DNA from: Streptomyces sp. TRM68367
GTDB lineage: Bacteria; Actinomycetota; Actinomycetes; Streptomycetales; Streptomycetaceae
Length of the DNA: 58,086 nucleotides
Direction: 5' to 3'
Assembly: GCF_014495685.1 (NCBI RefSeq)
Contig: NZ_JACTVI010000052.1
Location: 1 to 58,086 of the forward strand
The position numbers and the translations under genes are program-made. Under the pieces are notes generated by a model, which was given only the letters and a program-made list of their open reading frames with translations, ran no database searches and was not told the origin of the DNA. This document shows positions 35,066 to 44,705 of this stretch, in pieces. Position 1 is the first letter of the stretch, and each line of letters begins with the position of its first letter.

Positions 35066-35825
35066 ATGCGATCCACACGCTGGCTGGCCGGGCCGCGGCT
35101 GGGCGAGGAGGCCAGGGGCGTGTACGACAAGGTCAGCGAGAAGTCCGCCGGTCAGTGACGGCGTCGTAGACGCGCGGGTTCACCGCACACCCACGGTTCA
35201 TCGCATGCAGTCCGCGAAGGAGGCCGACAAGACGGTCACGACGAAGGACGCGCCGGCCGGCCAGGGCGTCAGCGACCGGCAGCCGGCGCCCGTCCGGGCA
35301 ACGGCCCAGAAGACGCCGTACCACGAGAACGCGGCCCCGGTCGGCAAGGTCTTCTTCGACTCCCCCGACGGCCCGGCCGTCTGCTCCGGCACGGTCATCA
35401 AGGACGTCAACCATCCGGGCAGGTCCAACCTGGTGTGGTTGGCCGGCCACTGCGTGCACGCCGGTGGCAGCGGCGGCTGGTACCGCAACATCGTCTTCGT
35501 CCCGGCCTGCAACGACCTCGGCAAGTCCGAGGCGGAGCTGAGCAACACCGGCGCCTCGGAGGTCGCCCCGTACGGCAACTGGTGGGCCGACTGGGCCTCG
35601 ACCTCGAACGAGTGGATCCGGGACGGCTCGGACACCGGCGGTGACGGGGCGGCGTACGACTACGCCGTGCTGCAGGTGAAGCCGGAGCAGGGCGCAAGTC
35701 CCTGGAGGAGACCGTCGGCGCGGCGCTGGACGTGGACTTCTCCGGCCCGTCCGCGACCGAGGCCGGGAAGATGGGCGCGTGGGGGCTACCCGGCCGCGCC
35801 GCCCTACAACGGCCTGAAGATGTTC
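35066..35825 (+). pseudogene. Trypsin-like secreted serine peptidase, frameshifted and truncated
   Basis: The reading frame must be shifted at least three times to follow one protein. The ATG at 35066 opens 30 residues ending in TGA; the protease body then continues from about 35,170 in another frame (TPYHENAAPVGKVFFDSPDG). The catalytic His is present (VWLAGHCVHAGG) and the Asp in AAYDYAVLQVK. A frame change near 35,692 leads to KSLEETVGAALDVDF, and an extra G near 35,780 precedes YPAAPPYNGLKMF. There the gene stops against the hflX-side terminator, so the serine segment (GGSSGG-type) is lost. It cannot encode an active protease. Confidence 0.85.
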
Positions 35826-35859
35826 AGGCCCGCCCCCTGCGACAACAGAGGGCGGGCCT
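35826..35859. terminator. Hairpin terminator between hflX and the protease remnant
   Basis: AGGCCCGCCC (35826-35835) pairs perfectly with GGGCGGGCCT (35850-35859) around 14 nt, followed by TTCC on the plus strand. It lies 38 bp beyond the hflX stop and probably ends that transcript. Confidence 0.8.
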
Positions 35860-35897
35860 TTCCGCTGTGGGTCGTCAGGCGACCGGTGTGCGGGCCG

Positions 35898-37388
35898 TCA
35901 GGCGACCGGTGCCGGCACGTACGGCGCGAGCTCGGCCGCCAGTTCCTCGTGCACCCGCACCTTGAGCAGGGTGCCCTCCGCGGTGTGCTCCTCGGAGATC
36001 ACCTCGCCATGGTCGTGTGCACGGGCGACCAGCTTGCCGTGCGTGTACGGCACGAGCGCCTCGATCTCGACCGATGGGTGCGGCAGTTCGTTGTCGATCA
36101 GCGCGAGCAGTTCGTCGATACCCCGACCGGTGCGGGCCGAGACCGCGATGGAGCGCTTCTCGATCCGCAGCAGTCGCTGAAGTGTCAGCGGGTCGGTCGC
36201 GTCGGCCTTGTTGATCACGACGATCTCGGGTACGTCGGTGGCGCCGACGTCCCTGATCACCTCGCGCACGGCGGCAAGCTGCTCCTCCGGGTTCGGGTGC
36301 GAACCGTCCACCACGTGAAGGATCATGTCGGAGTCGCCGACCTCCTCCATCGTGGAGCGGAACGCCTCGACCAGGTGGTGGGGCAGGTGGCGGACAAAGC
36401 CGACCGTGTCGGCCAGCGTGTACAGCCGTCCGCTCGGGGTCTCGGCCCGGCGCACGGTCGGGTCGAGGGTCGCGAACAGGGCGTTCTCCACCAGGACGCC
36501 CGCTCCGGTGAGGCGGTTGAGCAGCGAGGACTTGCCGGCGTTGGTGTAGCCTGCGATGGCGACCGAGGGCACCTTGTGGCGACGGCGCTCCTGACGCTGG
36601 ATGTCGCGGCCGGCCTTCATATCCGCGATCTGCCGGCGCATCTTCGCCATCTTCTCGCGGATCCGGCGCCGGTCCGTCTCGATCTTGGTCTCACCGGGAC
36701 CACGCGTGGCGAGGCCGCCGCTGCCGCCGCCCATCTGCCGGGACAGCGACTGACCCCAGCCTCGCAGCCTCGGCAGCATGTACTGCATCTGCGCGAGCGC
36801 GACCTGCGCCTTGCCCTCCCGGGACTTGGCGTGCTGGGCGAAGATGTCCAGGATCAGGGCCGTACGGTCGATGACCTTGACCTTGACGACGTCCTCGAGG
36901 TGGATCAGCTGGCCCGGGCTGAGCTCACCGTCGCAGATGACGGTGTCCGCGCCCGTTTCGCGCACGACGTCCCGCAGCTCCTCGGCCTTGCCGGAACCGA
37001 TGTACGTCGCCGCGTCGGGCTTGTCGCGGCGCTGGATCACGCCGTCGAGAACGAGCGCGCCGGCCGTCTCCGCGAGGGCGGCGAGCTCGGCGAGGGAGTT
37101 CTCCGCGTCCTGCACGGTTCCCGAGGTCCACACCCCGACGAGCACGACCCGCTCCAGGCGGAGCTGGCGGTACTCGACCTCGGTGATGTCCTCGAGCTCG
37201 GTGGAGAGGCCCGCCACGCGGCGCAGAGCCGCGCGCTCGGAGCGGTCGAGCTGGTCGCCGTCCCACTCTCCGTCGATCTCGTGGCTCCAGGCGACGTCCT
37301 CTTCCATCAGGGCATCGGCCCGAAGACCTTCGGGATCGGCGTGCGCGAAGCGCTTGGTGTCCTGGGAAGGGGAAGAAGAGGAGGTCAT
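35898..37388 (-). CDS. hflX: GTPase HflX
   Basis: A 496-residue ribosome-associated GTPase that splits or rescues stalled ribosomes under stress. ATG at 37388 follows an AAGGATCC ribosome site. The HflX N-terminal domain lies around 75-260 (ERVVLVGVWTSGTVQDAENS, AATYIGSGKAEELRD), with the linker coiled coil (GPGETKIETDRRRIREKMAK). The G domain shows G1 GYTNAGKSSLLNRL, G3 DTVGFVRHLPHHLVEAF, G4 NKAD and G5 SARTGRG. The usual C-terminal domain closes the protein. The N-terminus is about 40 residues longer than in E. coli. Confidence 0.96.
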   Translation of the reverse strand: MTSSSSPSQDTKRFAHADPEGLRADALMEEDVAWSHEIDGEWDGDQLDRSERAALRRVAGLSTELEDITEVEYRQLRLERVVLVGVWTSGTVQDAENSLAELAALAETAGALVLDGVIQRRDKPDAATYIGSGKAEELRDVVRETGADTVICDGELSPGQLIHLEDVVKVKVIDRTALILDIFAQHAKSREGKAQVALAQMQYMLPRLRGWGQSLSRQMGGGSGGLATRGPGETKIETDRRRIREKMAKMRRQIADMKAGRDIQRQERRRHKVPSVAIAGYTNAGKSSLLNRLTGAGVLVENALFATLDPTVRRAETPSGRLYTLADTVGFVRHLPHHLVEAFRSTMEEVGDSDMILHVVDGSHPNPEEQLAAVREVIRDVGATDVPEIVVINKADATDPLTLQRLLRIEKRSIAVSARTGRGIDELLALIDNELPHPSVEIEALVPYTHGKLVARAHDHGEVISEEHTAEGTLLKVRVHEELAAELAPYVPAPVA

Positions 37389-37631
37389 TGGATCCTTACG
37401 TTGTTGGGAAACCGTTGTGCGGCGACGGAGTGGAGCTGAGCCGGGCGGCGAGGCCTGTCCGTCATTGCTCTCAACGCACGAACACCCCGGGAGATTCCCG
37501 TGTCCCGTGCTGCGCCGACCCGAAGATGGTCGCACGGCACGGCCCGTCTCGTCACCGTTTTATTGCCGGGCACCGGTCACAGTCCGGGCGCCGGTCACCG
37601 CGCGCGGCCCGGCACCGTACAGCCTGACCCG

Positions 37632-39113
37632 CTACCGCGCGGGCGCCTTCTTGGGCGCTACGGACTTCCACTCCGGGTGGCCGGGCATCGGCGGGGTCTT
37701 CGAGCCGTACAGCCATGCCTGGAAGAACCCCGTCAGGTCGCGACCGGAGATGTCGGAGGCGAGCCGGACGAAGTCCTCCGTGGTCGCGGTGCCGTCCCGG
37801 TGCCGGGCCACCCAGGCCCGCTCCAGGCGTTCGAAGGCGGGGCGGCCGATCTCCTCGCGCAGGGCGTACAGCACGAGCGCGGCGCCGTCGTAGACGTTCG
37901 GCCGGAAGATGCCGGTTTTCCGGCCGGGCTCGGGTGCCTTGGGCGCCGCGGGCGGTCCGCCGGCCGCGCGCCAGCGGTCGGAAGCGCCGTACGCGGCCTT
38001 CATGCGCTTCGCCATCGGCTTGTCCTCCTTCTCCTCCGCGTACAGGGCCTCGTACCAGGTGGCGTGGCCTTCGCTGAGCCACAGGTCGGACCAGGTGCGC
38101 GGGCTGACGCTGTTGCCGAACCACTGGTGGGCCAGCTCGTGGATCATGATCGACTCGACGTACCATCGGGGGTACGCGGGCTCGGTGAAGAACTCTCTCT
38201 CGAAGAGAGAGAGCGTCTGTGTCTCCAGTTCGAAGCCGGTGGAGGCGTCGGCCATGAGCAGGCCGTACGTCTCGAAGGGGTAGCGCCCGACCTTGCTCTC
38301 CATCCAGGCGATCTGGTCGGGGGTCTTCCTCAGCCAGGGTTCGAGCGCAGCGCGGTGCTTGGTGGGGACGACGTCACGCACGGGGAGTCCGTGCGGGCCG
38401 GTGCGGCGCAGGACCGTGGAGCGGCCGATGGACACCTGGGCGAGTTCGGTGGCCATGGGGTGCTGGGTGCGGTACGTCCAGGTGGTCGCCGCGCCGGTCT
38501 TTTCCATGCCGGCCGGCAGACCGTTGGCGACGGCCGTGTAGCCGTCCGGCGCGGTGACGCTGATGGTGAACATCGCCTTGTCTGAGGGGTGGTCGTTGCA
38601 CGGGAACACCAGATGGGCGGCGTCGGCCTGGTTGGCCATGGCCAGGCCGTCCGCCGTGCGCACCCACCCGCCCTCCCGGCCTTTCGCGGACACGGGGTCA
38701 CTGGTGTGCCGCACCGTGATCCGTGTCCAGCTGCCCTCCGGCAGCGGCACCTCCGGCGTGACCACCAGGTCCTCGCCGGCGCTGCTGAACGCGGCGCGCT
38801 CGCCGTCGACCTCGACTGAGTCGACGGCGCCATGGGCGAAGTCCAGGTTGACGCGATCCAGCGGGGTCGTCGTCCAGGCGTCGATCGTGGTGACGGCCTG
38901 GAGGGGCTTGCGGTTGCTGCCGGGATAGGTGAAGGAGATGTCGTACGACGCCACGTCGTATCCCGGATTGCCCAGGTGCGGGAAGAGGCGGTCACCGACG
39001 CCCAGCGGGACCGCGGGCCCACCGGCGGCGACGAGGCAGAGGGTGACCGCCGAGGAGAGCAGCGCCGTCGCCTTCAGCCGGCGGGGGGTTCTGGGGCGGG
39101 GGGTGAGCAGCAT
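37632..39113 (-). CDS. Secreted M1-family metallopeptidase
   Basis: A 493-residue exported zinc aminopeptidase-like protein. The signal peptide is clear: basic start MLLTPRPRTPRRLKATAL followed by a hydrophobic helix to about residue 33. The M1 zinc site is HELAHQWFG with the third ligand Glu in LSEGHATWYE. The protein ends after the catalytic domain, without the large C-terminal helical domain of PepN, as in the short actinobacterial secreted forms. The GxMEN exopeptidase motif is not evident (DASTGFELETQT occupies its position), so specificity may differ from classical aminopeptidases. Confidence 0.9.
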   Translation of the reverse strand: MLLTPRPRTPRRLKATALLSSAVTLCLVAAGGPAVPLGVGDRLFPHLGNPGYDVASYDISFTYPGSNRKPLQAVTTIDAWTTTPLDRVNLDFAHGAVDSVEVDGERAAFSSAGEDLVVTPEVPLPEGSWTRITVRHTSDPVSAKGREGGWVRTADGLAMANQADAAHLVFPCNDHPSDKAMFTISVTAPDGYTAVANGLPAGMEKTGAATTWTYRTQHPMATELAQVSIGRSTVLRRTGPHGLPVRDVVPTKHRAALEPWLRKTPDQIAWMESKVGRYPFETYGLLMADASTGFELETQTLSLFEREFFTEPAYPRWYVESIMIHELAHQWFGNSVSPRTWSDLWLSEGHATWYEALYAEEKEDKPMAKRMKAAYGASDRWRAAGGPPAAPKAPEPGRKTGIFRPNVYDGAALVLYALREEIGRPAFERLERAWVARHRDGTATTEDFVRLASDISGRDLTGFFQAWLYGSKTPPMPGHPEWKSVAPKKAPAR

Positions 39114-39373
39114 GCCCCACGGCTATCAGCGCGCTCGTTCGGGACGGCGACGACGCGCGATCGGCCCACCCGAACGGGTACGGCGGGCGGGCGAGACGGA
39201 GGGATGCCCGGCCGGTGACGAGCGCGGCCGGCGCACAAGGCTCTTCCCCACGCCCAGCGCACGAGGCTCGATCCACGCGCTCGGCACACAGGGCTCACCT
39301 CACCACCCCGCGCACACCGTGACGCCCGAGGCCCCACCCCCATGCGCCCGGCGGGCGCCATGCCCGAGGCCGC

Positions 39374-41602
39374 TCAGGCTTCCGGCAGCGCTGTCTGGGT
39401 CTGCGGCTGCGCCCGAGTCACGTCGTACACGCCCGGCACATTGCGCATGGCGCGCATCAGATTGGGGAGGTGCGCCGCGTCGGGGAGCTCGACGGTGTAG
39501 GTGTGGCGTACCTGCTGCTGGGTCGGGGGTTCGACCGTCGCGGAGACGATCTCGGCGCCCTCCAGGGCCATGGCTTCCGTGAGGTCGGCCAGCAGATGAG
39601 GGCGGACGAACGATTCGGCGACCAGCGTGACCCGGCACTCGGCGGTGTCGCCCCAGCGCACGCCGACCTCCGCGCGCCCCGTGCTCGTCATGCGCGCCAC
39701 AGCGGCGCACTCGACGCGGTGGACGGTGACCACTCCCCCGCGCACCGCGAAGCCGGTGACGTCGTCGGGCGGCACGGGCGTGCAGCAGCCGGCGAGCCGT
39801 ACGGTCGCGCCGGGCCGGTCGACGACCACGGCGTCCGCCCCGGCAGGACGTGCGCCCGGGCCGTCCACGGCGGGCCGGGCGGACGCGGGCGACGCCTCGG
39901 CACCGCGTGCGGCGGCGGCCACGGCCTCGTCCTGGACGTCGGCCGGGGACTGCGCGGCGTCCTGCGAGGGGTGCGTGGCCAGCCAGCGCTGGATGGCGAT
40001 CCGGGCGGCCGGCGTGTGCGCGTGCTCCAGCCACTCCCTGGAGGGCTCGGACGCCGGGTCCTGCCCCATCAGGAGCTGGACGGTGTCGCCGTCATTCAGG
40101 ACTGTGCTCAGCGTCGCGAGGCGGCCGTTGACGCGGGCGCCGATGCACGCGTGCGCGTCCTCGCCGTACTGGGCGTAGGCGGCGTCCACGCAGGTGGCGC
40201 CCTCGGGCAGGCCGAGCGTGCCGCCGTGGGGCCGGAAGACGGTGATCTCGCGGTCCTGGGCGAGGTCCTCGCGCAGGGTGGACCAGAACGTGTCGGGGTC
40301 GGGTGCGGCCCGCTGCCAGTCGAGGAGGCGGGAGAGCCAGCCGGGGCGGGTGGGGTCGGCGCGTTCGCCGTCGGCCGGGTCGTCGGGCGCGGGCGCGTAC
40401 GGGTTGCCGAGGGCGACGACGCCGGCCTCGGCGACCTTGTGCATCTGGTGGGTGCGGATGAGGACTTCGACGACCTGGCCGTCCATGGGGGTACCCCCGG
40501 GCGAGTCGGTTCGAGCCTGGGGGAGGGCGACGGCGGTGTGCAGCGACTGGTACAGGTTGAACTTGGGTACGGCGATGAAGTCCTTGAACTCCGAGACGAC
40601 GGGCGTCATACAAGTGTGCAGCTCACCCAGTACGGCGTAACAGTCGGCGTCCTCGTTGACCAGCACCAGCAGCCGGCCGAAGTCGGCGCCACGCAGCCGG
40701 CCACGCTTGCGGGAGACGCGGTGCACGGAGACGAAGTGGCGGGGCCGGATGAGGACTTCGGCCGGGATGCCGGCGTCGCGCAGGACGGTGCGCATCTCGT
40801 CGGCGAGCTCGGCGAGCGGGTCGTCCGCGCGGCCGGCGTTCCGGACGATCAACTCCCGTGTGTGCGCGTACTCCTCGGGGTGCGTGATCGCGAAGACGAG
40901 GTCTTCCAGCTCGGTCTTGAGCGCCTGGACGCCGAGCCGTTCGGCGAGCGGGATGAGGACGTCCCGGGTCACTCTGGCGATGCGCTGCTGTTTCTCGGGG
41001 CGCATGACGCCGAGGGTGCGCATGTTGTGCAGCCGGTCGGCGAGTTTGATCGACATCACGCGGACGTCGTTGCCGGTGGCGACGAGCATCTTGCGGAAGG
41101 TCTCGGGCTCGGCGGCGGCTCCGTAGTCGACCTTTTCCAGCTTGGTCACGCCGTCGACGAGGTAGCGCACCTCCTCGCCGAACTGCTCGCCGACCTGGTC
41201 CAGCGTAACGTCGGTGTCCTCGACGGTGTCGTGGAGCAGGGAGGCCGTCAAGGTGGTGGTCTCCGCGCCGAGTTCGGCGAGGATCAGAGTCACGGCGAGG
41301 GGGTGCGTGATGTACGGCTCGCCGCTCTTGCGCGTCTGGCCGCGGTGCGAGGACTCGGCCAGGACGTAGGCGCGGCGCAGCGGTTCGAGGTCGGCGTCGG
41401 GGTGGTGGGCGCGGTGGGCCTCGACGACGTGGCTGATGGCGTCGGGCAGCCGGTGGCGGGCGGCGGGGCCGAGCAGCGCGGCGCGGCCCAGGCGGCGCAG
41501 GTCGATGCGGGGGCGGGACTTTCTGCGGGGCGCCGTCGGCGTCACAGGCGCTGAGCCTGTCACCGGGCCTGGGGTCGCAGGGTTCGTGGCCTCCGCATTC
41601 AT
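39374..41602 (-). CDS. rshA: (p)ppGpp synthetase/hydrolase homologue RshA
   Basis: A 742-residue RelA/SpoT homologue, the second such gene of Streptomyces besides relA. The hydrolase HD motif is intact (ASLLHDTVEDTDVTLDQV near residue 127). The synthetase region is recognisable (HFVSVHRVSRKRGRLRGADF, FKDFIAVPKFNLYQSLHTAV, EVLIRTHQMH), but the DLVGVR signature of RelA reads DFGRLLV, losing the glycine-arginine arrangement. TGS-like (EITVFRPHGGTLGLPEGATC) and C-terminal ACT domains follow. Hydrolysis is therefore better supported than synthesis by sequence alone. It starts at ATG 41602. Confidence 0.92.
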   Translation of the reverse strand: MNAEATNPATPGPVTGSAPVTPTAPRRKSRPRIDLRRLGRAALLGPAARHRLPDAISHVVEAHRAHHPDADLEPLRRAYVLAESSHRGQTRKSGEPYITHPLAVTLILAELGAETTTLTASLLHDTVEDTDVTLDQVGEQFGEEVRYLVDGVTKLEKVDYGAAAEPETFRKMLVATGNDVRVMSIKLADRLHNMRTLGVMRPEKQQRIARVTRDVLIPLAERLGVQALKTELEDLVFAITHPEEYAHTRELIVRNAGRADDPLAELADEMRTVLRDAGIPAEVLIRPRHFVSVHRVSRKRGRLRGADFGRLLVLVNEDADCYAVLGELHTCMTPVVSEFKDFIAVPKFNLYQSLHTAVALPQARTDSPGGTPMDGQVVEVLIRTHQMHKVAEAGVVALGNPYAPAPDDPADGERADPTRPGWLSRLLDWQRAAPDPDTFWSTLREDLAQDREITVFRPHGGTLGLPEGATCVDAAYAQYGEDAHACIGARVNGRLATLSTVLNDGDTVQLLMGQDPASEPSREWLEHAHTPAARIAIQRWLATHPSQDAAQSPADVQDEAVAAAARGAEASPASARPAVDGPGARPAGADAVVVDRPGATVRLAGCCTPVPPDDVTGFAVRGGVVTVHRVECAAVARMTSTGRAEVGVRWGDTAECRVTLVAESFVRPHLLADLTEAMALEGAEIVSATVEPPTQQQVRHTYTVELPDAAHLPNLMRAMRNVPGVYDVTRAQPQTQTALPEA

Positions 41603-41994
41603 GGGCACCTCCGGCTGCGTGGACCGGCGGACGGGGTGCCCCAGGGCGGACACGGCTCAGGGGATGGCATCGGTCCCCCGCCCGGGCCGGTGCTTGATGC
41701 TATCGAGCCCACCACGCCCAGCTGACCGCCTCTCAGCGAGCGTGAAACGGATCACCCATTCGAGCGACGGTCCGGCGGTTTACGGTTTCGGATCCGCTGA
41801 CGTGCGACGGACCGCGCACGGGGACGCCGCGCATGGGGTGCGGAGGAACGCCGGGTGACCTGAGAGACGGGTGCGAAGGTGGGCAAGATCACGCCCGGTC
41901 TCCCGTCGACAGATGGTGACTGCCCGCCAAGTAGCCGGCCTCGGCCGCAGTCGCGTGCCACGGCTCACACACCGTCAGCCCAGCTGCTGCGCGG
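41603..41994. other. Intergenic region upstream of rshA
   Basis: The region separates the dapF stop from the rshA start, both on the minus strand. No gene is visible. A minus-strand TAGCAT (complement of 41698-41703) could be a -10 box for rshA but lacks a good -35 partner. The rest shows nothing I can name. Confidence 0.35.
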
Positions 41995-42897
41995 TCACGC
42001 TCTCCGGGCCGCCGCCTCCTTCAGCCACTCCCCGTCGATCTCGCCCTCGGCGACGATCACCGCGGGGCCGGTCATCTCGATCTCGCCGTCGGGGTGTTCG
42101 GTGATCACCAGCGTGCCGCCCGGTACGTCCACGGTGTACGTCGCCGGGGTGCCGGTGGCCGCCGGGTCGAAGCCGTCGCGGCGGGCCGTGGCCACGGCGA
42201 CCGCGCACGCGCCCGTGCCGCACGACCGCGTCTCGCCGGCGCCGCGCTCGTGCACGCGCAGGGCGACGTGCCGGGGGCCGCGGTCGACGACGAACTCCAC
42301 GTTCACGCCGTCCGGGTAGGCGGAGGCCGGGCTGAACGGCGGCGGGGAGAACAGGTCGCCGGCGTGTGCGAGGTCGGACACGAAGGCCACGGCGTGCGGG
42401 TTGCCCATGTTCACGTTCCGCGCGGGCCAGCTGCGCTCGCCGACGCCGACCGTGACGTCCCCTTCGGGGAGCCGGGCCCTGCCCATGCCGACGGTGACAT
42501 CACCCGCGGCGGAGCCGCTGTCCGACACGGTCTTGGCGATGTGCACGGTCTTCACACCCCCGCGCGTGGCGACCGCGAGGTCACCCTCGCCGACGTACCC
42601 GGCGCGCTGGAGGTAGCGCGCGAACACGCGCACGCCGTTGCCGCACATCTCCGCGACCGAGCCGTCGCCGTTGCGGTAGTCCATGAACCACTCCGCCTCG
42701 GCCGCCATGTGCCGGGCCTCGGGGTGCGCGGCGGACCGCACGACGTGCAGCAGGCCGTCACCGCCGATGCCCGCGCGGCGGTCGCACAGGGCGGCGACGG
42801 CGGCCGGGGGCAGGTCGATGGCGTTCTCGGGGTCCGGGACGATCACGAAGTCGTTCTCGGTGCCGTGTCCCTTGAGGAAGGCGATCCGCGTGCTCAT
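41995..42897 (-). CDS. dapF: Diaminopimelate epimerase
   Basis: A 300-residue enzyme that converts LL- to meso-diaminopimelate for lysine synthesis; Streptomyces peptidoglycan itself uses the LL form. ATG at 42897 starts MSTRIAFLKGHGTENDFVIV, the family N-terminus. The two catalytic cysteines are in AEMCGNGVRVFARYL and in RSCGTGACAVAVA, each in its standard pseudo-symmetric domain. The motif NMGNPHAVAFV is also present. An in-frame extension upstream is not conserved. Neighbours miaA and rshA match the usual Streptomyces order. Confidence 0.96.
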   Translation of the reverse strand: MSTRIAFLKGHGTENDFVIVPDPENAIDLPPAAVAALCDRRAGIGGDGLLHVVRSAAHPEARHMAAEAEWFMDYRNGDGSVAEMCGNGVRVFARYLQRAGYVGEGDLAVATRGGVKTVHIAKTVSDSGSAAGDVTVGMGRARLPEGDVTVGVGERSWPARNVNMGNPHAVAFVSDLAHAGDLFSPPPFSPASAYPDGVNVEFVVDRGPRHVALRVHERGAGETRSCGTGACAVAVATARRDGFDPAATGTPATYTVDVPGGTLVITEHPDGEIEMTGPAVIVAEGEIDGEWLKEAAARRA

Positions 42898-42952
42898 TCC
42901 TCGATCGTACGGGGTGGGTACGACATCCCGACGTGTGTGTGGAGGCCGGCGT

Positions 42953-42970
42953 CCCCACGCGCGCGTGGGG
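42953..42970. terminator. Perfect 18-bp GC palindrome after the membrane-protein gene
   Basis: CCCCACGCGCGCGTGGGG is fully self-complementary and ends 2 bp before the stop of the small membrane-protein gene. It may act as a terminator or stabilise the 3' end of that transcript. With no loop it forms best as a cruciform or a dimer. Confidence 0.5.
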
Positions 42971-42971
42971 A

Positions 42972-43475
42972 TCAGCGCAGCCGGGCCACGCGCCAGACGG
43001 CCAGGAAGACCACCGCGGCGACCACCACGACGTACGCCAGCACCACCCGCCAGTCCGGGCGGCGCCCGGAGCCCCGCTGCGGCAGTCCGGGCCAGGTGTA
43101 GCCGACCCGGCGGGCGGCCATCATGCCCCAGCCGGCCGCGCACGAGCTGATCAGCAGCCCCAGCATGGCGATCACGGCTCCGCTGTCGCCGAAGTCGAAG
43201 GCCAGCGGGAAGGCGAACATCAGGGAGCCGATCGCGGCCAGGCTCACGATGGGCGCGAGCTGCCAGATCCGGAGCCGGCGCTGCGGCCGCAGCTCGACCT
43301 CGACCTCGTCGCCGCCCGTGTACATCTCGTCCGGCTCAGGGCCGTCGCCTGTGACACCGTCCGGCGTCTCGTCGGGCCCGTCGGGGCTCAGACGGGCGCC
43401 GTCCTGTTCGCGTTCACCCTGGTCAGTGGTGACGTGCTCGGTGCCTTGTGCGGTGTCGCGAGGGCCGGCCTCCAT
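42972..43475 (-). CDS. Small integral membrane protein
   Basis: A 167-residue protein, with ATG at 43475 preferred over upstream starts. The first 75 residues are acidic and hydrophilic (DQGEREQDGARLSPDGPDET, EMYTGGDEVEVELRPQRRL). Three membrane segments follow: about 77-97 (LAPIVSLAAIGSLMFAFPLA), 101-120 (AVIAMLGLLISSCAAGWGMM) and 143-160 (VLAYVVVVAAVVFLAVW). The family is common in Streptomyces between miaA and dapF, with no known function to me. Confidence 0.8.
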   Translation of the reverse strand: MEAGPRDTAQGTEHVTTDQGEREQDGARLSPDGPDETPDGVTGDGPEPDEMYTGGDEVEVELRPQRRLRIWQLAPIVSLAAIGSLMFAFPLAFDFGDSGAVIAMLGLLISSCAAGWGMMAARRVGYTWPGLPQRGSGRRPDWRVVLAYVVVVAAVVFLAVWRVARLR

Positions 43476-43583
43476 CGCCACGCGCCCTCCCAACTAGGAC
43501 TCCACTTGGTCGATCGAAGCTCGATGATGGCACGGCCCCGGAGGCCCGGATGACGGCCGGGGCGTCCCGATGCCATGACGTGA

Positions 43584-44522
43584 TCAGGCTGTAACCGGTC
43601 GTTCGACCAACGACAGCGCGACCTGCGGAAGCTCTGTGACATCCGCCGCAGCCCCACTCAGCCAGTGCACCCGCGGATCGCGTCTGAACCACGAATCCTG
43701 ACGGCGCGCGAAGCGCTTGGTGGCGCGTACGGTTTCGGCCCGCGCCTCCTGCAGCGTGCTCTCCCCGGCGAGCGCCGCGAGCACCTGCTGATAGCCGAGC
43801 GCACGCGAGGCCGTACGTCCCTCGCGCAACCCCTGCGCCTCCAGTGCGCGCACCTCGTCCACCAGGCCCGCCTCCCACATCCGGTCGACCCGGCGCGCGA
43901 TCCGCTCGTCGAGTTCGGGACGGGACACGTCGACACCGATCTGGAGGGTGTCGTAGACGGAGTCGTGACCGGGCAGGTTGGCCGTGAACGGCCTGCCGGT
44001 GATCTCGATGACTTCCAGGGCCCGGACGATACGGCGGCCGTTGCTGGGCAGGATGGCCCGCGCGGCCCCCGGATCGGCGGCGGCCAGGCGTGCGTGCAGC
44101 GCCCCGGAGCCGCGCAGCGTGAGCTCCGCCTCCAGCCGGGCCCGGACCTCGGGGTCGGTGCCGGGGAACTCCAGGTTGTCGACGGCGCCGCGGACGTACA
44201 GTCCGGAGCCACCGACCAGGATCGGCCAGCGCCCGTCGGCAAGCAGTGCGTCGATCCGGTCCCGGGCGAGCCGTTGGTACTCGGCGACGGACGCGGTGAC
44301 GGTCACGTCCCAGATGTCCAGCAGGTGGTGCGGGATGCCGCCGCGCTCCTCGGGCGTCAGCTTGGCGGTGCCGATGTCCATCCCTCGGTAGAGCTGCATG
44401 GAGTCGGCGTTGACGACCTCGCCTCCGAGTTGCTGGGCCAGGAAGACGCCCAGATCGGACTTTCCGGCCGCGGTCGGTCCGACGACGGCGATGACGAGGG
44501 GGGCGGGGGGTGCACTGCTCAC
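43584..44522 (-). CDS. miaA: tRNA dimethylallyltransferase
   Basis: A 312-residue enzyme that adds dimethylallyl to A37 of tRNAs reading UNN codons. GTG at 44522 (VSSAPPAPLVIAVVGPT) is used as start. The P-loop is GPTAAGKSDLGV, followed by NADSMQLYRGMDIGTAK and GGSGLYVRGAVDNLEFPG. The tRNA-binding segment SRALGYQQVLAALAGE and the C-terminal RATKRFARRQDSWFRRD are present. Its product is the substrate of MiaB, encoded 2 kb to the right. Confidence 0.96.
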   Translation of the reverse strand: MSSAPPAPLVIAVVGPTAAGKSDLGVFLAQQLGGEVVNADSMQLYRGMDIGTAKLTPEERGGIPHHLLDIWDVTVTASVAEYQRLARDRIDALLADGRWPILVGGSGLYVRGAVDNLEFPGTDPEVRARLEAELTLRGSGALHARLAAADPGAARAILPSNGRRIVRALEVIEITGRPFTANLPGHDSVYDTLQIGVDVSRPELDERIARRVDRMWEAGLVDEVRALEAQGLREGRTASRALGYQQVLAALAGESTLQEARAETVRATKRFARRQDSWFRRDPRVHWLSGAAADVTELPQVALSLVERPVTA

Positions 44523-44705
44523 CGACCCAGTCTCGCAAACCTCGCACCCCGCTCTCGAACGAGTTACGTGACACCCCGCACCCGGCGTCGTTGCCCGTTG
44601 CGAGATTCCCGCTGCCGGATCACTGGAGGCGGCGCCCCGGCCTGCGCAAACGGACGCACCGGGCAAGGCGGGAATTCGTCCGCACGAGTAACATATGGAG
44701 CCGAT

